Source: Closterium sp. Naga37s-1
Lineage: Eukaryota > Streptophyta > Zygnematophyceae > Desmidiales > Closteriaceae
Direction: 5' to 3'
Assembly: GCA_947471745.1 (NCBI GenBank)
Contig: CANJKZ010000774.1
Coordinates: 3,268,001 to 3,332,000 of the forward strand
DNA length: 64,000 nucleotides
Part shown: piece by piece, positions 55,601 through 63,551 of the stretch
How positions within the stretch are numbered: the first letter of the stretch is position 1
How the letters are laid out: each line of letters begins with the position of its first letter
The notes under the pieces: model-generated
The model's input: the letters and a program-made list of their open reading frames with translations, nothing else
The model's database searches: none
Told to the model about the DNA's origin: nothing
Position numbers and translations under genes: made by a program

Positions 55601-57535
55601 GAGAGATGGAGAGAGAGCCAACTTGAAGCCTGGCAGCCCGCCTGTCTGCCACACGTTGAATAGCAACACCTGGGAGGGAGGGTGGGGGGAGGAAGGGGGG
55701 GGAGAAGGGTGAGGAGGGAAAAGAGACGTGAATGAGAGATGGAGAGAGAGCCAACTTGAAGCCTGGCAGCCCGCCTGTCTGCCACACGTTGAATAGCAAC
55801 ACCTGGGAGGGAGGGTGGGGGGAGGAAGGGGGGGGAGAAGGGTGAGGAGGGAAAAGAGACGTGAATGAGAGATGGAGAGAGAGCCAACTTGAAGCCTGGC
55901 AGCCCGCCTGTCTGCCACACGTTGAATAGCAACACCTGGGAGGGAGGGTGGGGGGAGGAAGGGGGGGGAGAAGGGTGAGGAGGGAAAAGAGACGTGAATG
56001 AGAGATGGAGAGAGAGCCAACTTGAAGCCTGGCAGCCCGCCTGTCTGCCACACGTTGAATAGCAACACCTGGGAGGGAGGGTGGGGGGAGGAAGGGGGGG
56101 GAGAAGGGTGAGGAGGGAAAAGAGACGTGAATGAGAGATGGAGAGAGAGCCAACTTGAAGCCTGGCAGCCCGCCTGTCTGCCACACGTTGAATAGCAACA
56201 CCTGGGAGGGAGGGTGGGGGGAGGAAGGGGGGGGAGAAGGGTGAGGAGGGAAAAGAGACGTGAATGAGAGATGGAGAGAGAGCCAACTTGAAGCCTGGCA
56301 GCCCGCCTGTCTGCCACACGTTGAATAGCAACACCTGGGAGGGAGGGTGGGGGGAGGAAGGGGGGGGAGAAGGGTGAGGAGGGAAAAGAGACGTGAATGA
56401 GAGATGGAGAGAGAGCCAACTTGAAGCCTGGCAGCCCGCCTGTCTGCCACACGTTGAATAGCAACACCTGGGAGGGAGGGTGGGGGGAGGAAGGGGGGGG
56501 AGAAGGGTGAGGAGGGAAAAGAGACGTGAATGAGAGATGGAGAGAGAGCCAACTTGAAGCCTGGCAGCCCGCCTGTCTGCCACACGTTGAATAGCAACAC
56601 CTGGGAGGGAGGGTGGGGGGAGGAAGGGGGGGGAGAAGGGTGAGGAGGGAAAAGAGACGTGAATGAGAGATGGAGAGAGAGCCAACTTGAAGCCTGGCAG
56701 CCCGCCTGTCTGCCACACGTTGAATAGCAACACCTGGGAGGGAGGGTGGGGGGAGGAAGGGGGGGGAGAAGGGTGAGGAGGGAAAAGAGACGTGAATGAG
56801 AGATGGAGAGAGAGCCAACTTGAAGCCTGGCAGCCCGCCTGTCTGCCACACGTTGAATAGCAACACCTGGGAGGGAGGGTGGGGGGAGGAAGGGGGGGGA
56901 GAAGGGTGAGGAGGGAAAAGAGACGTGAATGAGAGATGGAGAGAGAGCCAACTTGAAGCCTGGCAGCCCGCCTGTCTGCCACACGTTGAATAGCAACACC
57001 TGGGAGGGAGGGTGGGGGGAGGAAGGGGGGGGAGAAGGGTGAGGAGGGAAAAGAGACGTGAATGAGAGATGGAGAGAGAGCCAACTTGAAGCCTGGCAGC
57101 CCGCCTGTCTGCCACACGTTGAATAGCAACACCTGGGAGGGAGGGTGGGGGGAGGAAGGGGGGGGAGAAGGGTGAGGAGGGAAAAGAGACGTGAATGAGA
57201 GATGGAGAGAGAGCCAACTTGAAGCCTGGCAGCCCGCCTGTCTGCCACACGTTGAATAGCAACACCTGGGAGGGAGGGTGGGGGGAGGAAGGGGGGGGAG
57301 AAGGGTGAGGAGGGAAAAGAGACGTGAATGAGAGATGGAGAGAGAGCCAACTTGAAGCCTGGCAGCCCGCCTGTCTGCCACACGTTGAATAGCAACACCT
57401 GGGAGGGAGGGTGGGGGGAGGAAGGGGGGGGAGAAGGGTGAGGAGGGAAAAGAGACGTGAATGAGAGATGGAGAGAGAGCCAACTTGAAGCCTGGCAGCC
57501 CGCCTGTCTGCCACACGTTGAATAGCAACACCTAG
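49674..57535 (-). repeat. Array of about 57 copies of an ALG7 acceptor plus exon start
   Basis: From about 53650 to 57535 the unit is 133 bp and almost invariant (about 29 copies). From about 49900 to 53650 it is a 268-bp pair of a 133-bp and a 135-bp variant (about 14 pairs). Each unit, on the minus strand, is a pyrimidine tract, CAG, then codons for LLFNxWQTGGLPGFK, the start of exon 49528-49673. There are no stop codons in any minus-strand frame of the unit, hence frames open for thousands of codons. These are a property of the repeat. Variants include TTCCACACG at 54184 and 54980, and a rearranged unit near 51145-51175. Confidence 0.9.
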
Positions 57536-57697
57536 CCATGCCCATGCAGACCTTGTACAGCACGCCCAGGTCCCACACGGCCACCTCCTCGCCCGCCAGC
57601 CCTGCCAGCAGCGGGCGCAGCGGCTTGGGAATGACGGTGGTGTGGCCGGAATAGGCCATGAGGAGAGGCAGGGTCACGATGGAGGGCAGAATGTGCT
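57536..57697 (-). pseudogene. ALG7: ALG7 copy 1, exon with LLMAYSGHTT, second copy
   Basis: KHILPSIVTLPLLMAYSGHT, then VIPKPLRPLLAGLAGEEVAV and WDLGVLYKVCMGM. One residue (Ile/Val) is lost relative to the copy at 57885-58053. It is fused at 57535 directly to the first array unit. Confidence 0.75.
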
Positions 57698-57884
57698 TGC
57701 TTCGGGGGAGAAGGGGCAGGAGGTGGGGACGGGAAAGGGGGCAGGAAGGGGCGGGAAGGGGCGGGAAGGGGCGGGAAGTGGCGGGAAGTGGCGGGAAGTG
57801 GCGGGAATGGGCGGAAAAGGGGGCGGGAAGGGGCGGGAAGCGGGGGAAACAGCATGGGGTTTGGAGGGGGGGAGACGAGACGGT

Positions 57885-58053
57885 GAGCATGCCCATGCAG
57901 ACCTTGTACAGCACGCCCAGGTCCCACACGGCCACCTCCTCGCCTGCCAGCCCTGCCAGCAGTGGGCGCAGCGGCTTGGGAATGACGATGGTGGTGTGGC
58001 CCGAGTAGGCCATCAGGAGAGGCAGGGCCGCGATGGAGGGGAGAATGAGCTTG
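57885..58053 (-). CDS. ALG7: ALG7 copy 1, exon with LLMAYSGHTT, best copy
   Basis: After acceptor CAACAG: KLILPSIAALPLLMAYSGHT, TIVIPKPLRPLLAGLAGEEV, AVWDLGVLYKVCMGML. One leading base completes Val of the previous exon. This is the second membrane pair of ALG7. The following donor is unclear. Confidence 0.8.
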
Positions 58054-58119
58054 CTGTTGGGGGGGAAGGGGGGAATGGGAAAGACAAGCATGCGGCAAAG
58101 AGTGGCAGCAAAGCAACCA

Positions 58120-58306
58120 TGTGGCTTGGGGATGGCGATGGCAGTGTGGCCAGAGTAGGCCATTAGGAGAAGGCAGGGCTGTGATGGAGCGGAGAACGAG
58201 CTTGCTGTGGGGAGAAAATTGGGGCAAGAGGGAGGAAAAAAAGGAAAGGGCTTGAAAAGTGGATCGACAAGCGAAGGCTTGGGGATGACGATGGTGGTGG
58301 ACGTCT
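58120..58306 (-). pseudogene. ALG7: Two partial copies of the LLMAYSGHTT exon
   Basis: 58120-58204 encodes LLMAYSGHTAIAIPKPHG with a shifted start, and 58261-58306 only TTIVIPKP. Both end in intron-like sequence. Confidence 0.65.
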
Positions 58307-58345
58307 CAAATCCCGGCCCCACCCCTCAGCACCACTTCCAAGCAC

Positions 58346-58400
58346 TCACACGCGCCAGGGGATGTCGAGCACGTCGTCTACAAAGCCCAGGAAGGCCATT
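58346..58400 (-). pseudogene. ALG7: Partial copy of the active-site exon
   Basis: MAFLGFVDDVLDIPWRV with the conserved Arg and donor GTGAGTG, but lacking the exon start. The upstream sequence is a 50-bp duplicate of the intron, repeated at 58410-58460. Confidence 0.7.
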
Positions 58401-58456
58401 TCTTGAGACGTCTCAAATCCCGGCCCCACCCCCCAGGACCACTTCCAAGCACTCAC

Positions 58457-58548
58457 ACGCACCAGGGGATGTCGAGCACGTCGTCTATAAAGCCCAGGAA
58501 GGCCATGTAGCAGATGCAGGCGAGCGCTGCGTTGTACTCGAGCAGCCA
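58457..58548 (-). CDS. ALG7: ALG7 copy 1, exon with FIDDVLDIPW, most complete copy
   Basis: 92 bp after acceptor CCCCAG: WLLEYNAALACICYMAFLGF, IDDVLDIPWCV, donor GTGAGTG. The DDVLD aspartates are the metal-binding motif of this transferase family. The Arg found after PW in relatives, and in the partial copy at 58346-58400, is Cys here. Confidence 0.8.
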
Positions 58549-58619
58549 CTGGGGTGGTGGTGCGGTAAGGAGCAGGGAAAGCAAGGTACAGAAAAGGGGG
58601 GAGGGGGAAGGGGCGAGAA

Positions 58620-59545
58620 GGGGAATGAAACCCAGGAAGGCCATGTAGCAGATGCAGGTGAGCGCAGCGTTGTACTCCAACAGCCACTGGGAGGTGAGGG
58701 TAAGGGAGGGGGGAGGGAGCGCAGACGGGAGTGGGTGGACGGCCAGGGCATGCCAAGCACGTCGTCTATGAAACCCAGGAAGGCCATGAAGCAGATGCAG
58801 GCGAGCGCTGCGTTGTAATCGAGCAGCCACTGGAGTTGGGGGGGAGAGAGGAGAGCAGGGAGAGCAACGTGGGGAAAGGAGGGGGGGATGGGGAGAGCAG
58901 AGGAATGAAGCCGAGGAATGCCATGCAGCAGATGCAGGCCAGGGCAGCGTTGTACTCGAGTAGCCACTGGGAGGGCGAGGGAGGAGGGGTGAGGAGAGCA
59001 CGGGGATGGGTGGGTGGACGACCAGGGGATGGCGCGCGCATCATCAATGAAACCGTTGAAGGCCATGAAACAGATGCACGCCAGAGAGAGCGTTGTCCTC
59101 GAGCAGCCACTGTGCAGTTGGGGGGGTGTGGATGAGATAGTGGGCTAGTGTGGATGGGATAGTGGGAAGCGGGTAGAAGCGGGTTGAAGCGGGTTGAAGC
59201 ACGTTGAAGCGAGTAGAAGCGGGTTGAAGCGGGTTGAAGCACGTTGAAGCGAGTAGAAGCAGGTTGAAGCGGGTTGAAGCGGGTTGAAGCGGGTTGAAGC
59301 GGGTTGAAGCGGGTTGAAGCGGGTTGAAGCGGGTTGAAGCAGGTTGAAGCAGGTTGAAGCAGGTTGAAGCAGGCAGGGACATGAAGCAGATGCACGCCAG
59401 AGAGTGTGTTGCACTCGAGCAGCCACTGGGAGGGAGTCACTGAGTGAGGGGGAGGAGAGAGGGCGGATAGAGGGGGAGAGAGGGGGGGACAGGAGCGGAG
59501 CAAATGCGCTCTAGGGCAGCGCTGTGCCCACTGCAACAGGCACGG
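58620..59545 (-). repeat. Five or more further copies of the FIDDVLD exon start
   Basis: Copies begin near 58688 (WLLEYNAALTCICYMAFLGF, then unrelated), 58832 (WLLDYNAALACICFMAFLGF, IDDVLGMPW), 58968 (WLLEYNAALACICCMAFLGF), 59110 (WLLEDN...NGFIDDARAIPW), 59428 (WLLECN) and 59542 (diverged). Each is preceded by a polypyrimidine acceptor. Divergence rises with distance from 58457-58548. Confidence 0.75.
59162..59372. repeat. 10-bp minisatellite
   Basis: About 21 tandem copies of GGGTTGAAGC with variants (ACGTTGAAGC, GAGTAGAAGC, AGGTTGAAGC), inside an intron between exon-3 duplicates. Confidence 0.9.
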
Positions 59546-59741
59546 CGGGGAGTGACGGAGAGGAGAGGGATGGCAGGGAGAAATGGGGAGGGGGACGCAA
59601 GGGAGAGAGGAGACGCAGCAGAGGAGGACATGGGGAGAATGCAGTGTGAAATCGGGATTACCTGCGCCACAACATGCAGGTCTTACCTGAGCTTGCTGCA
59701 CCTGAACAATCACCTGAAGAATCACCTGGGAAGGCACTCAC

Positions 59742-59815
59742 AGGCGAGTCAGGCGTGAAGTAGAAGTGCTGGAAGAGAATGGTTACCACCAGTCCCTGCG
59801 TCTCGGGTCTGTCTG
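59742..59815 (-). pseudogene. ALG7: ALG7 copy 1, exon 2, second piece
   Basis: PETQGLVVTILFQHFYFTPDSP and donor GTGAGTG. Relative to the complete exon in copy 2 it lacks the middle AIVYLV part. It joins in phase to WLLEYN of the next exon. Confidence 0.7.
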
Positions 59816-59899
59816 GGGAGTGTGGGGGATGGGGGCATGGAGGCATGGGGTCATGGGGGGCATGGGGTCATGGGGGGCAAGTCACAGTGCTACCTACCG

Positions 59900-59953
59900 A
59901 CCCAGTCTCCAACCAGATACACGAGCGCCACCACCAGTCCCTGCGTCTCGGGT
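59900..59953 (-). pseudogene. ALG7: ALG7 copy 1, exon 2, first piece
   Basis: After acceptor GCGCAG: PETQGLVVALVYLVGDW, then GTAGGT. It keeps the part missing from 59742-59815 but lacks the LFQHFYF end. A third scrap (PVTMVYVLGD) is at about 60095-60130. The exon seems to have been divided by unequal duplication. Confidence 0.65.
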
Positions 59954-60581
59954 CTGCGCATGCAGTGTGGGTGAGGAAAGCACACCGCAGCGCAGGGGGG
60001 AAGCGAAGTGCGTGGCTGACAAGGGGGGGAAGGGAAGCGCACAGCTGACAAGGGGGGGGAGGGAAGCGCACGGCTGACAAGGGGAAGTCACAATGTTGCC
60101 CACCTAGTCTCCCAAGACGTACACCATGGTCACCGGCGGACCCACGTTACCCGGTTACTGGGTTACCAGGTTACTTACACTCCACTCACCCCTGAAATTG
60201 CCAGAATGGACGACGGCCTATCATATTGATGCCGCACACCGTCACAGCAGATCACAATGCAAACAACAGATACCCAACCCCCACTTGCCCCTTTCCCCAC
60301 CTCCCCCCTCCCCACCTCCCCCCTCCCTACCCACTCCCCCCAACCTTTTTCTCCTCCACCAACCTTCACTATAATGAGAGTGCACGAGCTAGCTGAGATT
60401 TCCGATGGAAACGATCACATACTTACACTCCAGTCACTGTTATTTTAGAATTCTCAAAAAACAGATTTTGAGAATTCTAAAAAAACAGCTCCAGTCATGT
60501 TACCATCACATTTGGAAACGATCCTCCTTGACACAACTACACCAGATACCAACCTCGCTGGCGGCCTTTCGTTATACTCAC
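59954..60581 (-). other. ALG7 copy 1, intron 1
   Basis: Begins at the donor GTGAGTATAACG. Contains the exon-2 scrap near 60100, a C-rich tract at 60290-60350 and the inverted repeat 60443-60482. No gene seen. Confidence 0.6.
60443..60482. repeat. Inverted repeat, 17-bp arms
   Basis: TTTTAGAATTCTCAAAA at 60443-60459 and its exact complement at 60466-60482, 6-bp loop. Confidence 0.9.
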
Positions 60582-60958
60582 ATCTTGATTTCCCCAGCCG
60601 GGGAACCTCGCTTGTTTATATCGTATCCGAACATGTTTCTTCGCAGCATTTAAGGCACCACCATCGGAATCAGCTTCGTCGTTATAACGAATCCCGCGAC
60701 GCTCATGACGGCGTTGATTGTAATGGACCGTCGCTCTAACGGATCAAGCTCCATTACGAGAAACGCCACTATAAGGGGAGTCAGGACGCACGCCGCGAAG
60801 ATCCCCACGCGGACGCGCCTCGACCATCTGTTCAGCGGCGGAGCGATGATGACGTTACCGGAAGCATCGCCTGGTTTGCCGTCAGCGACGCTTTTCGAAT
60901 CATCTGCCGTCGCGACGCCTGGCTTTGGTCTCCGTGCTTGTGCTTGACTGCGGGCCAT
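60582..60958 (-). pseudogene. ALG7: ALG7 copy 1, exon 1, carrying a TAA
   Basis: ATG at 60956-60958 (MARSQAQARRPKPG). Residues 1-50 are polar, a helix spans about 51-68 (VGIFAACVLTPLIVAFLV) and a second about 81-101 (INAVMSVAGFVITTKLIPMV). Codon 103 is TAA (60650-60652) where copy 2 has TAT (Tyr). Beyond it the frame continues MLRRNMFGYDINKRGSPAGE, typical of ALG7, to the donor GTGAGTAT at 60581. Start chosen as the first ATG. A GTG lies one codon upstream. Confidence 0.75.
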
Positions 60959-61009
60959 CACGCGGCTCCATCAACAAGACCTTCGCACTCAAGCTACGGC
61001 TTTGATCTG
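60959..61009. promoter_or_regulatory. 51-bp gap between divergent starts
   Basis: Separates the ALG7 start codon (minus) from the start of the 100-codon plus-strand frame. If both are real they would share a bidirectional promoter or have overlapping leaders. No TATA element is seen. Confidence 0.3.
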
Positions 61010-61312
61010 ATGTCGAAGGCTCGCAGATTAGCGGCTAAGCAGAGACTGGAGAGTGAGCTTGGGAAGCCGATAACGTTAACGGCGCTTAGACGGAGTTTGA
61101 GGCAACTCGACGAGTTTGAGCAAAGGCAAGGGATGCAGCAGCTCACGCGATCGAGCGATCTGGAGACATTTGAGGTCAAGCTTGCATCGAAAGAAGCTCT
61201 GTTCGAAAATGCTAGCAACACGATCGTCTGTCAGAAAACATTGATTCTATATTCTTGTACATCCGTTATTGGCCTCTCTCCGCTGTTCTACTATACCCCT
61301 TGTATACACTGA
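61010..61312 (+). CDS. Small unknown protein, helical and charged
   Basis: ATG at 61010 (MSKARRLAAKQRLESELGKP). 100 residues. The first 75 are rich in Lys, Arg, Glu and Leu with the pattern of amphipathic helix (LRRSLRQLDEFEQRQGMQQL), and the last 25 are hydrophobic and Cys-containing, which may instead be intron read-through. I do not recognise a family. The opposite-strand frame is Ser/Cys-rich and less protein-like. It may be the first exon of a longer gene. Confidence 0.4.
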   Translation: MSKARRLAAKQRLESELGKPITLTALRRSLRQLDEFEQRQGMQQLTRSSDLETFEVKLASKEALFENASNTIVCQKTLILYSCTSVIGLSPLFYYTPCIH

Positions 61313-61746
61313 CGGAGATCTAAAAGGTCAAAGCATATTCAACAGAACAGAAAACATCGGGTCGAATGTAAAATTCAGGTTCAGTTCAAAACGAACTTTG
61401 TATATTGTTCCAATCACTCCCAGTAAACACCTACGAGTACATTCAAGCAAAGCGATCTTGTCGAGGATGGCATCGGCAGCACAAAGAAACTCGCGGCATG
61501 CATGCCGCAACCGCAGGCACAACACATCCGCCGCAAGCTCGGATTCACTTACCAACTCTTGCTCACCTCGCTCATGTCAGAACACAACGTCAGCAGCACG
61601 CCAGCAGCAGGCTCCTTTCGTATGACAGGAAGAAATGAGCGTTTTCTTTATGGACGAGGAATCAGCCATACGCAATTTTCCTCATTGTGGTTTGTATGTG
61701 TGTGTATTAAATTACGCGAAAAGCTACGCGGCGGGATCGTCAGAAG
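61313..61746. other. Spacer with no clear gene
   Basis: AT-balanced sequence. A 75-codon minus-strand frame (61328-61555) contains ACREFLCAADAILDKIALLE, which looks somewhat protein-like but has no start context, partner exon or recognised family. The region probably includes the promoter of the next gene. Confidence 0.4.
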
Positions 61747-62296
61747 ATGGGCAAGATTGGGGTGTGGATTCTAGCTTTGGGGGGAGGCGTCTTGACCCTC
61801 CTCTACCTTCTTCCGTGGGCGTACATCGCCCTTGACCTTCTCGGAAACTGCCGCGATGCGCCGCGTGCAGTGCAAGAGGTATTTCTCCTGTTCAAAAGCC
61901 TCATCGTAGGAGGTACTAAAGAGTTATCTCGAGTAATTACTGGTTGTGCAGAGAAGGATCTTTTTATAGCGAAACCGGTCTCCCTTTCCGTGATTCTCCC
62001 GCCTGCAGCCTTTCGTCTCCTTCGAAGAGATCGTCAACCAAGGCACGTCCGATAAGCGCACGCATCACTACGGCGCCTTCTATAGACTCTACCTCGACCC
62101 GCTGCGCCTGCCGCGACAGTCCCATGATACTAATATCAACAGAAGATTACGCGTGCAGAAGCGGGAGCAATTGGCGTGGGAGGTTGCCGAGGTGAACATG
62201 CTGGAGATCGGGCTCAAATACGGTGACTCGCTGAAGCTCTGGAAGCGGGCTTTTTCAAGAGGCAGGATCTACGGGATTAAAACAGAGTCGTTTTGA
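61747..62296 (+). CDS. Two-exon gene for a 139-residue single-pass membrane protein, unknown
   Basis: Exon 1, 61747-61878: MGKIGVWILALGGGVLTLLY then LLPWAYIALDLLGNCRDAPR, an N-terminal signal-anchor helix. Donor GAG|GTATTT, a 130-bp intron, acceptor CTGCAG, and exon 2, 62009-62296: PFVSFEEIVNQGTSDKRTHH, YGAFYRLYLDPLRLP, then a basic helical tail with LAWEVAEVNMLEIGLKYGDS and LKLWKRAFSRGRIYG, stop TGA. Both exons are phase 0. Codon use and the helix with regular charged pattern suggest a real protein. I know no function. Without splicing exon 1 would read on to 62055. Confidence 0.5.
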
Positions 62297-62361
62297 AGGT
62301 GTAGTATTTTATCAAATATAGAAAATCATGATAAATATATTGTTAGAATACCCACAACAAC

Positions 62362-62434
62362 TCCGTTGTAGTCTAGTCGGTTAGGATACTCGGCTCTCAC
62401 CCGAGAAACCCGGGTTTAAGTCCCGGAAACGGAA
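62362..62434 (+). tRNA. tRNA-Glu (CTC), possibly a pseudogene
   Basis: 73 nt closely following plant tRNA-Glu: acceptor TCCGTTG, D arm TAGTCTAGTCGGTTAGGATA, anticodon loop CTCTCAC with anticodon CTC, T arm and discriminator A. Deviations: the innermost acceptor pair is G-A instead of G-C, and the T loop reads TTTAA instead of TTCRA, losing C56 and weakening the B box. Confidence 0.7.
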
Positions 62435-62559
62435 GTGACGTAGTTTTGCATCTCCGCTCTCCTTGTTCAAGGGGACACAAAGAAGTCATGAAGTGTTTGG
62501 CATTTGGTTTTTATGATGTGTTGTACACAGGGCACCATATCCTTTCAAAGCTTTTCAAC

Positions 62560-63015
62560 CCAGAAGCACCAGGGAGAGGTGTGGTTTATGTCCATCCCCG
62601 CCCATTTTCTTGCCTGTTCCATGTCCATCCCCTGTCCACCCACTTCGCTTCTCTGTTGCCGCAGAAGCAACACGAAGAGGCACGGAACCCACAGGTGCGG
62701 CTGATGGCTTCTTTTCCCTGCCTCCTCACCATGTTTATTCCCGATCCCCATACCCTACGCCCCGCATGGTCGCGGAAGCACCAGGCAAAGTGCAGGATTT
62801 GCACGTGCAGCTGATAACTTCTCTTTTCTGCCTCTTGGCCATGTTTATCCCCCATCCCCATCCTCTACGCCCCTCATGGCCTCAGAAGCACCAGGCAGAG
62901 GCCTGGGACCAGCGGGTGCGGATGATGGGGTCTCTTCCGCACCTTCTGGCCATGTTTATCCCATGCCCATTTCGTGCCCATCCCATGCCTATCCCCCATG
63001 TCCGCACCTCTGCAG
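62560..63015 (+). repeat. Five tandem copies of an acceptor/exon-start unit
   Basis: A unit of about 100-130 bp, containing 'catgtttatcccc', pyrimidine tract, CAG and the exon start AGCACCAGGCAGAGGC, begins its exon part near 62562, 62661, 62774, 62884 and 63016. The last is the start of exon 63016-63117, and the earlier ones diverge upstream. Confidence 0.75.
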
Positions 63016-63117
63016 AAGCACCAGGCAGAGGCGAGGGACCCGCGGGTGCGGCTGATGGTGGGCGACCAGGCAAATGGGACGTTCCTGGAGCAAGTGGTGG
63101 CCGAGATAAAGAGTGCG
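63016..63117 (+). CDS. Methyltransferase-like gene, exon
   Basis: 34 codons in phase 0 after acceptor CTCTGCAG: KHQAEARDPRVRLMVGDQAN then GTFLEQVVAEIKSA, followed by donor GTGAGG. DPRVRLMVGDQ is like the strand following the SAM-binding site in class I methyltransferases, where an acidic residue and a GDQ/GSQ turn occur. With the next exon (63952-64000, FIVDDGGHTMD) the pattern fits SAM-dependent methyltransferases related to cephalosporin hydroxylase/TylF-like families. Upstream exons with the SAM-binding loop are not seen in the window, and the gene runs off the right edge. Confidence 0.55.
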
Positions 63118-63551
63118 GTGAGGAGTGGTGGCTGAGATAAAGAGTGAGGTAAGAATTGGTGGCTGAGATAAAGAGTGTGGTGAGGAGTGGCGGCTGAGAT
63201 AAAGAGTGTGGTGAGGAGTGGTGGCTGAGATAAAGAGTGCGGTGAGGAGTGGTGGCTGAGATAAAGAGTGTGGTGAGGAGCGGTGCCTGAGACAAAGAGT
63301 GCGGTGAGGAGTGGTGGCTGAGATAAAGAGTGCAGTGAGGAGTGGTGGCTGCGATGAAGAGGGCGGTGAGGAGTGGTGGCTGGGAGAAAGTGTGCGGTGA
63401 GGAGTGGTGCCCGAGGTAAAGGGTATGGTGAGGATTGGTGGCCGAAATAAGAGTGGTGTGAGGAGCGATGTCTGGGGAAAGCGTGCGGTGAGAAGTGGTG
63501 GCTGAGAAAATGAGCGCTGTGAGGAGTGGTGGCTGAGACACGGAGAGTGGT
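63118..63551 (+). repeat. 31-bp array built on exon end plus splice donor
   Basis: About 14 units of the form GTGAGGAGTGGTGGCTGAGA and TAAAGAGTGCG. The second half repeats the last codons of exon 63016-63117 (VAEIKSA) and each unit boundary recreates AGTGCG|GTGAGG, the donor. The units diverge towards the right. Confidence 0.85.

Larger units (their letters stand above)
46482..60958 (-). pseudogene. ALG7: ALG7/GPT copy 1: GlcNAc-1-phosphotransferase gene with repeated exons
   Basis: ALG7 transfers GlcNAc-1-phosphate from UDP-GlcNAc to dolichyl phosphate at the ER membrane, the committed step of N-glycosylation. Exons on the minus strand join in phase to give, in order, two N-terminal helices and FGYDINK, PETQGLVVALVYLV, LACICYMAFLGFIDDVLDIP, a segment with LLMAYSGHTTIVIPKPL, LFNIWQ-like and [77 protein letters not shown] and a C-terminal helix ending QGVYK. 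These follow the plant enzyme as I know it. The exon with the catalytic CTNxINxxxGxNGLE region is not found. Stops at 60650-60652 (TAA) and 49653-49655 (TAG), and multiplied exons, make a normal protein unlikely. Confidence 0.8.

Noticed and set aside
49674..57535. CRISPR-like regular repeat
   Set aside because: Units are directly adjacent without unique spacers, 133 bp long, in a eukaryotic intron/exon context.
49653..58322. A 2889-codon minus-strand open frame, and others of 2596 and 1382 codons
   Set aside because: They are translations of a 133/135-bp repeat that has no stop codon in any minus-strand frame. All three frames are open, and the frame crosses acceptors and intron tracts of ALG7. 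The real coding content is only the short exon start.
61328..61555. 75-codon minus-strand frame with ACREFLCAADAILDKIALLE
   Set aside because: Looks partly protein-like but has no start codon context, partner exon or family match. A splice-donor-like GGTAAGTG upstream is not enough.
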